A stretch of 64,000 nucleotides of DNA from Isoetes taiwanensis (GCA_021234155.1 JAJEKV010000032.1:4285835-4349834); one strand, 5' to 3'; numbered from the stretch's first letter, positions 21,601-33,030 are shown. Numbers and translations are program-made. Notes: generated by a model from the sequence alone, not told the origin.

Positions 21601-22871
21601 ATGAAGTCTTTGCTCCCGTAGCCAGAATGTCCACTATTAGATCAGTTATAGCTCTTGCTGCGATGAAAGGTTGGTTAATTCTCTATATGACTCAACCTCC
21701 AGGATTTGTTGTTCAAGGGAAGGAGCAGCTGGTTTATCATTTGAAGAAAAGCATTTATGGCTTGAAGCAGGCTCCAAGATGTTGGCATACAAAAATTAAT
21801 GCTTTCTTTCTTGAGCAAGGGTTCAACAGAAGTGCAACAGACCCCAATCTTTATTATAAATCTCATGAAGGCCGAATGTGCGTTGTGGTTTTGTATGTTG
21901 ATGATTTGATCATCACAGGAGATACTGATGTGCTGATTTCTACATTAAAGTTGAAGTTATCTTCGTCCTTCGAGATGACTGACCTTGGCCTTATGCATTA
22001 TTGTTTAGGTGTAGAAGTGTGGCAGCACTCAGATGGCATCTATCTTTCTCAGCAGAAATATATCAAAGAAATATTATAGCAGTATCGTATGCAAGATTGC
22101 AAGGCTGTGGCAAGTCCTTTTGATCCAGGCACAAGGCTTGAGCTTGATTTCGATGGTGAGGAGTGTGATCCCATACTCTATCGAAGCTTGGTATGGGCGT
22201 TGATATATCTCACAGTCACTAGACCTGATATCTCTTTTGCTGTGGGAGTGATGAGCAGATTCATGAGCAATCCCAGGCAGTCGCACTGGAAGGCTGCTAA
22301 AAGATTGCTGGCATATCTGAAGGGGACTTCACAGGAAGGTCTCTTTTATCAGAGGTCCTCTGATTTCCAGCTGAAAGTCTTTGTTGATGCAGATCATGCT
22401 AATTGTCACGATAGCAGGAGGTCCACAACAGGGATGGTCACATTCATAGGGCCTAAGGTGCTGACATGGTTGTCCAAGAGACAGTCTACAGTGTCAATCA
22501 ACACCACGGAGGCAGAATTCAAAGCACTCAGTATTGGGATGCAGGAATTGTTGTGGCTTAAACATTTGTGCACAGATCTGCAGGTACCTCCATCCTCGGC
22601 TGTTATATTATGTGACAACACAAGTACCATCCATCTTGCCAAGGATGCTAAGTACCACCCAAAGACAAAACACCTTGATACCCACTTGTGTTTTGTCCGT
22701 GAGCAGATCCAAATGGGATCTTCTCAACTTGTTCATTGCTCCTCACAGGATCAGTTTGCTGATGGCTTTACCAAACTATTAGTCGGATCCAAGTTCATCA
22801 ATGTGAAGGAGAGTTTGGGCATGAAGAAATTGCAGCTGAAGGGAGAGAAGAATTACCTTAGTTTCAGCTGA
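18687..22871 (+). pseudogene. Copia gag-pol polyprotein remnant
   Basis: Domains in order: gag (18700-19400), a zinc knuckle near 19402 whose first cysteine is Tyr, protease DSGA near 19595, integrase (zinc-binding H/C residues about 20020-20130, then YSDL, RSDNGGEY and the downstream Glu in GVAERRN), reverse transcriptase (21410-22080, YVDD near 21895) and RNase H (22380-22790, VDADHA...TEAE...DNTS). Lesions: frame change near 18755; TAG 19017; TAA 19731; frame change near 20980; TAG 21400; frame change near 21585; deletion near 21675 removing the block that should hold the first catalytic aspartate (DVKTAFL region); TAG 22077. At least three of the stops are readily explained as CAG or CAA to TAG or TAA. 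Confidence 0.93.
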
Positions 22872-22907
22872 TTTTCTTCTGCTTAGTCAGCAACATTTAA
22901 GGGAGAG

Positions 22908-23258
22908 TGTTGGAACATAATTATGCTGACTAAGCATAATGTGCTGAAACAGCAGTGGTTCAGCACTTAGCACACAGATGCTGAGAAGGTGATGAAATGT
23001 ACAGAAGACAGCACTTTGTCAGCACTGAGCACCGACCCTAAATCAGTGCCGTAATTAGTGGACGGTGGTTAAACGATAGACTACTATTCTTAGTCTCACC
23101 GGTTGTATATATTGATTGTATGTTATGTACTATGCAATGCTCAGAAGTACAGATTGTATTTCCTATTGCTTTTTCTCAATAGAGTCGTTCTTGTTCTTCT
23201 ATTCTATCTCTTGAGTCGATCTTGCGGGGTTTGTACTGGTTTTGCACTAGTTCTATCA
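22908..23258 (+). repeat. 3' LTR of the copia element
   Basis: Same 351-bp length as the 5' LTR, preceded by AAGGGAGAG and followed by the TTAGG target duplication. Confidence 0.95.
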
Positions 23259-23263
23259 TTAGG

Positions 23264-23880
23264 TATGATAATGTTGATAACATTGATGTTCAATTGGTTT
23301 GACTCAGCATGGGTGAAATTGAAGTAGTCAGTTATTTTTGTATAGTTGTATGGTACCCACCGCAAACTGAAGTATATTAGTGATTTTTGTCTCTCAAAAT
23401 GTAGGAAAGATTCTTTATATTGGCCTTCTCCATTTCCCCTTCCTCATAGACACCACAAATTGATCCGTTGATTCAATATCCACGTTGCAACAACTAAAAT
23501 CAAAGGATGCTTTAGGGGTGTTGCAAAGGTGATTTGTTTGCTCTTGAGGTTGTGGTTGATAATATATCCATTCACTTCAAATATTAATAATTCTGCGACT
23601 GTTAATTTTTGATGGTTGGATTTCACCACCAGCTATCTTTGTGTAACTTGCATGTGCTTAATATGAATTTATTCCTCTTCTCTATTTTATATTCTATGTA
23701 CAAGTTCAGGCTCAGACATTGGCATTGTATAAAAGTGCACAAGAAGTATGCATTTTGCTTTGAGTAGAGAGCTTCTCCGCTTTTGAACTAAATACCATCA
23801 GATGCTAGTCCTATTAAAAGAAAAGATTTTACATGAAGGCATTTAGCAATATGTGTGTCAAGTTTTTGGTTTCTAAGTGT
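23264..23880. other. Intergenic, no recognised feature
   Basis: AT-rich sequence without a convincing gene or repeat. It is the original flank of the copia insertion. Confidence 0.5.
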
Positions 23881-24307
23881 GAATATGTAGCAAAATAACA
23901 GGGGGTTCCAGGGGGATTTGATATAGATATAATTCTTGAAACCATAGACCATATCCCTAAAACAATTCAATGGGTTATTATAAAAAAAACATAGATTTAA
24001 GATAAAAAATAGTCACATTAGCTCACTGGTTAGATTGGTTAAAGTAGTCGTATTAGGACATTGAGTTATTTTGGTAGAGGTTCGAATCCCCGTATTTCAC
24101 CGTATAGAGGCTCGTTATACCATCAAAACCTTAGGCAAACTCGTATTCGACATCTTAAAATCATAGGCGTCCCCAATCATAATTGAGCGTAATCGAAACG
24201 AGAGGTGTCAAGAAGCTCCAACATACAGTCTGGGCCATAGGATTGACAGATCCGACGACTGTGGTAGTCCAGGGTGCACCTCGTTTAGAATATGTAGCAA
24301 AATAACA
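23881..24307 (+). mobile_element. tRNA-like retroposon (SINE-like) between 20-bp direct repeats
   Basis: GAATATGTAGCAAAATAACA occurs perfectly at 23881-23900 and 24288-24307 and brackets a 387-bp insert. Inside, TAGCTCACTGG (24019-24029) matches a pol III A box and GGTTCGAATCC (24079-24089) matches the B box, about 60 bp apart as in tRNA genes. The sequence does not fold as a functional tRNA. An A-rich stretch (23976-24010) separates the first direct repeat from the tRNA-like head, so the first 110 bp of the insert are unexplained. The long target duplication is typical of LINE-driven retroposition. Confidence 0.65.
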
Positions 24308-26010
24308 TACATACATGTAAGTTCATCATGTCAAGTGCATGGACGTTACCATCCCATAATAATAAATTCTATATCCCATGAATCAAGTAGACATGGGTAC
24401 AACATGGCAGCACATATTTGGTGTTCTAGATTGGAATGTAATGCCATCTTTTGATGACTCAAGGAATTTGGCTAGAGTTGATCTAATATGTAGTTGGGAT
24501 CATAATGGATGAATATCAAGTACTTGTGATGTGTGAAATTGATATGAATGGTTTTTTTCTCTGCAAAACTTAGCAACTCTGGCAAATATAACTGAAGTAA
24601 ATCATATGTTTTGTTGGGGGGATGGGGAGAGGGAGGGAGATGAAGGGGGAGAGAAAGAGAGCAATGCAGGTTAGACCACTATTATCAGGTTACGTCTAGT
24701 ACAGTACAGATATTACACGTACTTAATGTGTTAATACTGTACGCATATCTCTCATTTAAAAAGTACTTTAAATACATTTTTTAGAAGTATAAAATACCTA
24801 TTAAATATGTAAAGTATTTACTTTACGTATAGTACATTAAGTACTTCTTGTAATGTGTTGAAATTATTATTTTTGTACTATAGTTGAAATAGTTGAAAAT
24901 ATAGGAAAAGAACTTCAAATTTTAAATAATAAACCAGAATATATTACTGTAGAGAATTAAGCATTTTCAAAGTTTTCAGTCCAAAATATATCTACTTAAG
25001 AGTTATAGCTTTAGTTCAAATGCAAACAATGAACATAATAGAGTTTTACAACATTAAGAGTATCTTAATACTATGGTCCCGGGGACCATTCTTGATCCAT
25101 AGATCAGAATTGATCCAGTTGATCCACTACCACTTAAACCATTATATCTGAGAATAAAAGTTTCAACTTCCCAGTATATCGCCGCCATATCAATCTTTAT
25201 TTGATTCTTTATGACCTTCGAGAATCTCACTGTTATGCCCAAATATTATGAGACCATTGTGTAACTATTTGACATGCATGTCCCGTTGTAGGCTCATGGA
25301 ATAATCTAATGCGATGGCGTTATGATTATTAGGGTCGCATGTTTCCTAGTCTATTTGTTGTGGAGCACCATGGCATGGTAGACTAGGGAACGACATTGCC
25401 TTGTGTTTATAGTTGTGAATAGCCACCTTAACTATTAACGTTTATTCCTTCGAATAAATGGTAACAAAGCAATATATTATATTATATTATATTATATTAA
25501 GTTAAGGGTTGGAAAAATACCTTAATGGTTAAAATACCATTGTAGTAAAAAGGGTGAGCACCCCTGAATAGTGGGGAAGCCACCAACGAGTTGCATATAG
25601 CAGCGTGATTGCCCGGCCGGCATTGGAAAAATGCTAATTTTGGTTGGTAGTGGGCCGGATGTGTCATGAACCTACGCATGAACAAGGAAACTACGTGGAT
25701 AATACGCTGGCGAAAAGCCCAGCAACGCTGGGCACTTTTTCTAGTAGATTCATAAGTAAATTTCTCAATCAATAACTAAATTAACTAGGAATCCAAATAC
25801 AAATAACTTACATAAGAAGGAAAATGTTATTTATTTAACTTAACTAGGGGTATAGCTATACAAGACAAACTATCTAGCTAAGGGGTGCAAGAATAAAAGG
25901 CATACAATCCACAAGGTTTGACACACCTTATTTGTTCACCCGGTCGAGCGCCTGCTAGAAAAAACTCTATTTGCAGAGATGCAACAATGTAACCTTTTAT
26001 AATGCATTGC
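24308..26010. other. Intergenic, AT-rich, small inverted repeat and TATAT run
   Basis: No gene seen. A purine-rich run lies at 24617-24665. GTACTTAATGT (24719-24729) and ACATTAAGTAC (24834-24844) form an inverted pair about 126 bp across that could be a MITE remnant, without a clear target duplication. A TATAT microsatellite is at about 25472-25500. A minus-strand open stretch at 25497-25772 has no recognisable features. Confidence 0.4.
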
Positions 26011-26420
26011 GATTCTCTCGAGCGAATCCCCATATGCTTGTGCAACCATATAATGATTCTGTCGAGTAAACCATTCTTATGGGCTAGATCAATTTTCTTC
26101 AAGTGTACCATGGATTATCTCAAGCAATGCACGATTCTCTTGAGCTAATCACACCACACACATGGAAATGATAAATGCGAGATCATCTTGCTAATCACAT
26201 TGCATATGCGAACATAATTAATGCTCACATGTAATTAAAAATGGCATATGCTCACATGTGAAATGTGTGATTAGCTTGAGCTAATCACAGCACATATGCG
26301 CAATAAAACATATGAAAACATCATTGCATTAAAGTGCCGCCAAATTGCCGTCTCATGCCATATCATTTTTTTGAGATTCTCTTGAGCATATCATTATGAT
26401 TTGCTTGAGCTAATCGTGCC
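26011..26420. repeat. Dispersed quasi-palindromic motif GATTCTCTTGAGCTAATC
   Basis: Variants occur near 26011, 26055, 26113, 26133, 26267, 26375 and 26397. The copy at 26267-26288 is a near-perfect palindrome with arms GTGATTAGCT and AGCTAATCAC around TG. Spacing is irregular (20-130 bp). Confidence 0.5.
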
Positions 26421-26844
26421 ACACTAAGGTTAATACGAGGGAGCCAATATTAGCACCGTTTAGAGAAGGTAGAATCCATATTTCTATTACAATGACTATG
26501 TAAAGGAGGATGCTGCATTTTTCGCAGGGTTCGCAGCTTCAATATCACCTCACGAAATGGTCATAGGTTTTCAATTTAATTATAACATTGAGAGCAATCA
26601 AAACAGGCATTGTTTTTTTCTTTACCCCCAAGGTAATTTATACCGACATCATTTCTAAGCACGACCTTTCTAACATTTGGAACGATAAAATAGATGGGCC
26701 ATGAGTAAGTTTACTCTACATAGATGGGTTGTGAGCAGGGCTCGAAATTGGGGGCTCCTTCCCTAAATTTTTGGTTCAAATTCAAAAATCGGATTCTCGT
26801 GATGAGGACTCGTGATATACGCACACCAAAACACCAAAGAGATA
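26421..26844. other. Intergenic, no recognised feature
   Basis: Neither strand shows a convincing gene; it leads into the LINE 3' region. Confidence 0.4.
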
Positions 26845-27550
26845 GGCTTTTCATTCATCACAGCAGCAGTATACAATGGGTTTATAATTTTTGAAGTGCG
26901 CGGGGTAGCCGACCATAGGCACAATATCGGACTACCCCATATAAAGAGAAATGACAATAATATTATGATAGTGCTAGGCAAAGGTGAGAAAAGTGGCGAC
27001 AACTTCTCATCGGGATAAAAAAAAACCCCGCCCTTTCGGATTTTCGAGGAAAACCCTGATGAGAAACGATCGCCAATGTTCTCGAGGTATTGCCTAAAGC
27101 GCCCGCGCGAGGAAGCAAATGACCGGTACTGAGCGAAGCTGAAACATATATGTCTTTTGATTTTTCTAATCCTAAAAATATAAACGCAAGCACCCATAAG
27201 TTTTGTTAATAAGCACAACGTATGGATGGCTTGAACGCTTGTTGTGAAGCTATGCACATGTGTCCTCTAATGAATTTGGATGACAACAACAAAAACCACA
27301 TAAAATAGGAAATATCAACATAACAGAAAAAACATTGAAAAACCTCTAGAGGGGCTAGTCATGCGTGCCACGTGATAATAAACCTCTATAACAAGGAGGG
27401 ACTGGTCATGCGTGCCATGTGAAAATATATAACTTTGAAAAGAACTTGAAAGGAATTGAAAAGAAAAACCTCCAGAGGGGATGGTCATGTTGGCCACGCA
27501 ATAAAAAAACCTCTATAACAAGGAGGGGCTTGTCATGCGTGCCAGGCGCA
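26845..27550 (-). mobile_element. LINE 3' region, copy 2, with nested stem-loops
   Basis: Shares with 16313-16800 the terminal AGGCTTTTCATTCATC block (26845), a hairpin with GGGGTAG/CTACCCC arms (26899-26937), a long hairpin at about 26977-27088 (AGGCAA/TTGCCT, GGCGA/TCGCC and TTCTCATC/GATGAGAA arms around ACCCCGCCC...TTTTCGAGGAAAACC), and four CCTC...GAGGGG...GTCATGCGTGCCA motifs at about 27342, 27378, 27468 and 27510. Read on the minus strand this is a LINE-like 3' end. No coding part is adjacent. Confidence 0.6.
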
Positions 27551-28249
27551 TATAAATAACAATTACTTTCTTAAAAAAGAGAGACATTATTAAAATTTCT
27601 TAAGATAGATGACACCTAAGTCGATGGTCTTTGAATGAAAGGAAAAAAGAAGGGCAGGGCGGAAGGGTTTGCCTAATGCTACTATACTGCTATGCGAAGA
27701 ACGTCGAATAAGAAGAAACACAAAAAGATCGAATCTATGTCGCGCGCCCTCTCATAAGAATCTCGATCCTACGGTGTGGATCGATCTGCATTTAGATGCG
27801 TAGATGCAAGAAAAATAAATGGAAAAAATAAAATGTGTTTTAATGTAAAATCTGATAAGTTTGTATAGGATTTGACGTAAAATCCATCTGAGCAACTTTT
27901 GCAGACAAACTTGTGGCTAGCTCAATTCCAATTTTGAACCCTAGTCATGAGCTTCCCACGAATGTTAAAAATGTATCTATCTATTTATTTTGAAATCCGC
28001 GCGCAATATATGCATACATATGATTTGCATGCATATGATTTGAAGATGTACTGAATGCAAAAAGATAGAAATATAAGTTATATCACACCAGACATATTTC
28101 TTGCATCGACTAGAAGACATGAATTTTTATGGGTCTCTCATGTTTGCACAAGACTATAGACTATGCATGACTTTTATATGTTCATTTAATAACGAATTTC
28201 AGGCACAATTACAGTAGATTTTAGGTCACAATCGGACTTTACTATAATG
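27551..28249. other. Intergenic, no recognised feature
   Basis: AT-rich downstream flank of the bestrophin-like gene; its 3' UTR and poly(A) signals probably lie here but are not distinct. Confidence 0.4.
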
Positions 28250-30177
28250 CTATGAACTATTATTTATTGTGTCTTGTTGCCTTTGATGTTTCAAGGTATC
28301 TTGTATATTTTGATGTGCAGTTGTCAAATACTCCACATTTCCTTGAATAGTCTTACATATGTTGTCCAAAGCAAGTATAGAAAATGGTTCTTCAATGAGA
28401 ACTCCAACCTGAAACAGAAGCACATTTTAAGGACGATCCCAAAAAACAAAAAATTACAAGTGAATGTAAATTACAGAAAGGCTGTATTGACGCACCTCTT
28501 CAATGCAAAGTAAGGCAGCAGAACACAAAAATGTGGCAGGGACTGTCATCCAATGTAATTTATCCCATAAAGCAAATGGCAATGTAGCATGCCAAACTAT
28601 CAACATTCGAGATGTAAGGCGGGTATACGACAGAGGTATAGGAGTTTTGAATATGCGTTCACATGTACCCAGATGGTCATAGAGCTGTGTCAGGTTCATG
28701 TCCTGAAAAAATTCCCAAGCTTATAATTTATTTCCCAAAGGGCACAATGCAAATCCTGCCCAAAGTAGCAGTAGTTTCCATTAGTTTTCAACTAAGGCAG
28801 TTGAGCCCTACCATGAGAGAACGCTCACAATGGACCAAGTGACAGCTCTTAATGATTCCTGAAAGTATCTGCAGTATGTACATTGGACAATGAGGAGAGG
28901 CCAATATTGCTTTCACCTCTTTACTGTCTAGTAGCCCTTCTAACTCCTGTTGTAGGACGTCTTCTATAACAAGATGATCTTTGAGGCAAAAGGAAAATGC
29001 TGCCTACAATAGTATAGCAAAAATAACTCATTGTTACGTATTGCTTTGTATACATTAATTCAGGGTGCTGGTCTCTTAAAACCTGCACGAACAAGCATAT
29101 CTAGCAAGTACAAGCTTATCAACTGGAATTAGAATTTTAAATTGTAGTGATGTTAGGCAGAGTGCGAGAAAATCTCAAGTAAAGAAATATCACTAGAAGG
29201 GAAGCCATGTAAACTATTGCTAACATCATGGACAACTCAAGCTAAGAAGCTGCCTGGTTGACTTGGATTGCAGCTCAGATTCAAGGACATGTTTATCTGT
29301 GATTAAGCTATTGATCTAAGTTCCAGCATGATTCTGATACTCAAAGTCCTGAGGTATGACATATTCTGAATGAAAGCTTAATGCTTCAAATTAATAAAAA
29401 GCACTTAAGTTAAATAAGCATAAAGAAAGGACTTACAATATAATGCAGAATAAGCTTTAGCTTATCTGCATCCTCTGGGTGCTGAATCCAGGAAAGAGCT
29501 TGCCTTGTCAAGTCCCTGCTCCTATTAGTTACGAATCCCCATGCTTTCCTTGCCTCATCAAATCTTGCATAGGATGAGTTTGTCCGAAAAACTAAGAGAA
29601 GTGCAAGGGCGATGGCAGTCAACTGGTGAGTTAAAGGGTCCACATGCAGCATTGGGGAATTAGACAAAAATTCCAACCTCACTACAGCCTCATTGTAGGC
29701 TGCTGTAAAAACTGAAATTAGGGTAAGACTAAATACTGGCGACCTTAATGAAAAGATTACACGAGAAGAACCAATTGATAAGATATGTCTCATGTACCTT
29801 GAAGTGCTGCGGTGCCTTGCCCAATCCTCATGACCATAAACTGCACGCATATATTTCATTGCATCTTCATTTTTCTTGTCAGACTTTGAGGGTATTGAAG
29901 AGAATGCCCTTGCCGCCCTTAGTTTTGTCTGAAATCTCCAGCATGTTTCCCAGTTCATAATCTTTAATTGGTTACAGCAACATGCGTCCCAGCTTGAAAG
30001 CTTGGATGGTTCAAAACAACTTACTATACCGGAGCTGCTCATTCTGGGCCTTAATCTGAGCAATGCGGCTTCAGGGTGGGATTTTCCAAAGTAAATATTT
30101 GTGACAGGTTGGAATATACTGGCCGGAAAGCCTGACCTGGCAATTCTAATTGGAGGTACAAGTGGGCTTGCCGCCAT
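28250..30177 (-). CDS. VCCN1: Bestrophin-like thylakoid anion channel (VCCN/UPF0187 type), four exons
   Basis: Exons (minus) 30177-29437, 29003-28812, 28702-28496 and 28408-28250, all with GT-AG borders and codon-phase 0 junctions, give 432 residues and a TAG stop. The first about 85 residues are Ser/Arg-rich with few acidic residues, like a chloroplast transit peptide. The core shows DWARHRSTSRYMRH, then a hydrophobic segment FSLTLISVFTAAYNEAV, then LTAIALALLLVFRTNSSYAR and the FDEARKAWG signature of the bestrophin-like family. Exon 3 supplies PIPLSYTRLTSRML and hydrophobic segments, and exon 4 IEEPFSILALDNICKTI. Plant members (Arabidopsis VCCN1/2) are thylakoid chloride channels that tune proton motive force. 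Length is close to family size. No lesions. The start is the first ATG upstream of the transit-like region. Confidence 0.93.
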
Positions 30178-32030
30178 CTGCCCTCCTCACCCTTCACTTT
30201 CAGTTACTGTGTGCCAATGCCACGAAGCAGCGAATCTTTGTGTTTTTCTGGCTTTAAAATTCTTTCTCCATTTTTTGCCGTAAATTCGAGCAATCAATCT
30301 TAGGGTCGAGTTTCACCCACGTATCCAAATTACCCCACTCAAAACTTAACCCCTTGAGAATTTGGACGTGTCCTAGTTGTTTGTCCAAGAAATTTTTCAA
30401 GGCGGCCAAGACCGCTCTGAACATCTCTTTGGTTCTGAATGTGAGAGATATTTGATGCATGTCCAACAATTTTTATATTTGATCCTAATACTTGTTCTAT
30501 CCTAGCCCCTGGTCCAAGGAATACACCATAGGATATGCCATATCCTACAACCCTGGCCATCCATCCAAAAGGAAGATGGGGTCAAACCCCATTTTCCACG
30601 TCAGCATATGATTAGAGGCTAAGGTCCCAAGTCAATCATGCAGTCAATAAAACAAGAGATTGGAGGAACGTAATTGAATTAGAAGAGTAGCAGTATCATA
30701 CATACTTGCTCTTACACAGACTGATAGAATCATGTCTAATGTGGTCTCTTAGAACTGCTTCTTTGCTTAAACATGGTGTAGATTGAATGTGGCAGACACA
30801 TGCATTTCAGCCACATTAACTACATTACAGATGTGTGAACACAGATTCTGATACATGTCCCTTTTCCATGAAACTGAAGCATAACACATAGTACCTCTGT
30901 CTATAACAACTTTGAAACTTGTTCTTCTGCGGCGAATTTGCAAAACATCTCTATGCTTCATCCTGTAGAGCTTGCTCCTGTGCACATGTCCAAAATCCGG
31001 CTCTTATCCCACCGGCATGGCTACATCGCCCTGATGCCCTAAATAGAAATCCTAAATACAAACTTGGAAACTTTTAAAGCAACAAATCACACGACATTAG
31101 AAAATCCAAAACCACATTTCTGACATTAGCATATGGTTTTGGCACATCATACTTGCCAAAATCATATAAAACTTTACGTAATACCTGCTCCTTCCAACAA
31201 TTGCAGAAGATAATCAACATCTTTACTGATGAGTTTCCCTCTAAAGCTTCTCCAAAATGATGAAATTATACCTCACCTTTGGCCAAAATTGGTTGCCAAA
31301 ACTACCACATCCACACCATCTGCTTTTAATGCTTCGAGTTGCATTATAACATACATAGTAATAGAGTATTAAAACTTAGCGATATTTGCCCCCCTGCAGG
31401 GAGTTTGCAATGGCCTCTGTTAGAAGTAATCCTGATACATATAAGGTTGTCATCCACCTTGTGTGGGTTCCAGAGCATGGTGTTTATGAAGTTAAGAGAG
31501 TGACCGTGCCACATTCTCGTGATAAGCCTAGTTGGTGAAAGAATGGTCCTCTTCTTTTGTAACTGCCATGGTTTTCCCTTGTTGAATAAAAAATCGCCTA
31601 CGTCCAGGCAAGAACTTGATTTGAAGTGACATCACAACTTCTTTGGTATTTGTTCATTTGTTATATTTTGTCTGTAGCTTGAAATGCCAAAGCTGACTCT
31701 CAATGCAAACACCCGCATTATCTATATATATCACTTGCTACATCAATGAGTATAGTGTACTGACTGCATGTACTTAGTAGTAGTTTTTTTTTTGCGTTAA
31801 TTAACTAAATGTAATATGTACAGTAAATCTAATCTCCTTTAAGAAATGAATTTTAACAAATGGTTTTCTATGAAACACTTTTAGGTATGTCTTGTTTCCT
31901 TGAGTAGACTGACTCGCTCTCTATAAACATCCTCATTATCTATATATCTCACTGGCTACATCATTGAGTATAGTATATTGACATTGCATCTTTTATAAGA
32001 AATGAATTTTAACACATTTCAGTTTGCTCG
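30178..32030. other. Intergenic with degenerate direct repeats
   Basis: Probably contains the promoter and 5' UTR of the bestrophin-like gene near 30178-30350, without a distinct TATA box. At 31380-31540 a short plus-strand open stretch (NPDTYKVVIHLVWVPEHG) looks protein-like and follows an AG acceptor-like site, but it is isolated and unidentified. Segments near 31717 and 31934 (CATTATCTATATAT...GAGTATAGT) and near 31839 and 31998 (AAGAAATGAATTTTAACA) are duplicated. Confidence 0.4.
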
Positions 32031-32142
32031 CGCCTAGCGCAAGAAGTTAATATGGTTTTCTATAAAGCACTTTTAGATATGGGAAATGAAACATATCTAA
32101 AAGTGTTTTATAAAAAACCATATTAACGCCTAGCGCGAGAAG
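32031..32142. repeat. 80-bp foldback between 16-bp direct repeats
   Basis: Arms 32048-32081 and 32092-32125 are inverted copies (34 bp, about 3 mismatches) around a 10-bp loop. The 16-bp flanks CGCCTAGCGCAAGAAG (32031-32046) and CGCCTAGCGCGAGAAG (32127-32142) are direct repeats with one mismatch. A related unfolded sequence (GGTTTTCTATGAAACACTTT) occurs near 31863. Confidence 0.75.
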
Positions 32143-33030
32143 AAAAAAAAACCAGAAATAACACATACTTGAGTTGACAAATTGTGTAAGTAAAAAAAAA
32201 ATAATTCCAAAACATTTATACAACATAGCTTTACTGGTAACAGTGGTGCAGGATCAATAATTACTGTCCTTTGTACAATATAATCTAATCTATCTACATC
32301 CAGATTTGTCATCATCAGCAGGCAGTTCATTTTGGCCTCCAGCATTCTTGAATGGTATGTCTTTAGACTCTCTAAAAACCTGCTTCTAGGACTAAGAAAT
32401 GGCTCAAAACAAAGGTAATGCCAATAGATGCAGCTGCATGGGGGACTACAGCTATCTGGGCATTGAGTTCGGTTTCTATTAAGCTTGCCACTTGCTGCAC
32501 TCCACTTCCACATCCATCTCTCTCCTCAGAAACAGGGAGGAGATGGTCGAACTTGTGGACCAATCTGTAAAAATCCCTGAATAGGGTGGTTTTCGGGATA
32601 TCTCTGTGAAGTGCCCTGTCACGGGCTTTGGTGAGGCTCAAGGCCAAGCCTTGCTTGTGGACATGAACTCCATTGGTAGCATTGACATGCACCAAACCGG
32701 TTTGGTAACCCATTGAGCAAAAAAAATTGCAGAGATTGGAATGGTTGAATGATATTTGTACTGATTCAGCAAATACGAAATGGGATATGCGTTGACGTGC
32801 CTAGATCTGTTATATCACAAACAGAAATATTGGATACTTTTGTGTGAGTCGCGCACAGCGCGACATATCTGTATTTGGTAAATTATTATGTCTTTTCTAT
32901 TTCATATAATTATTGTCCATACGTGTCGCGCACTGTCGCGCATAGTGTTGTGTAGGCATTGTATAAATATTTCATTTATTGTTATTGCATACAATACTAT
33001 GTTTTCCTCAACCTTTCCTCTAATTTTCAG
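32143..33030. other. Intergenic with GC-rich stem motifs
   Basis: Minus-strand open stretches at 32130-32513 and 32372-32713 show no recognisable domain. GTCGCGC-ACA-GCGCGAC at 32848-32864 is a perfect small hairpin, and TGTCGCGCA occurs twice in tandem near 32933-32950. A polypyrimidine tract and AG (33003-33030) precede the next coding stretch. Confidence 0.4.

Larger units (their letters stand above)
18030..23258 (+). mobile_element. Ty1/copia LTR retrotransposon, complete but inactive
   Basis: 5,229 bp with 351-bp LTRs at 18030-18380 and 22908-23258 (TGTTGG...CTATCA). The flanking 5-bp duplication TTAGG lies at 18025-18029 and 23259-23263. A primer site TGGTATCAGA (initiator tRNA-Met type) follows the 5' LTR at 18381 and a polypurine tract AAGGGAGAG (22899-22907) precedes the 3' LTR. 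I count about 10 differences between the LTRs (near 97% identity). The coding region carries several stops, frameshifts and a deletion in the reverse transcriptase, so the element cannot move by itself. Confidence 0.97.

Noticed and set aside
19017-22079. Stop codons in the copia element read as Gln through code change or readthrough
   Set aside because: Host genes in the same window use the standard code with TAG stops, and the element has frameshifts and a deletion as well.
24011-24100. Functional tRNA gene
   Set aside because: A and B boxes are present, but the arms do not form a cloverleaf and the anticodon region does not fit.
25497-25772. Minus-strand 91-codon frame
   Set aside because: No domain, no splice partners, compositionally like the surrounding intergenic DNA.
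27050-27070. CTGATGA...GAAAC resembling a hammerhead ribozyme core
   Set aside because: No stem separates the two boxes and the other copies of the hairpin family lack it; the bases belong to the covarying stem.
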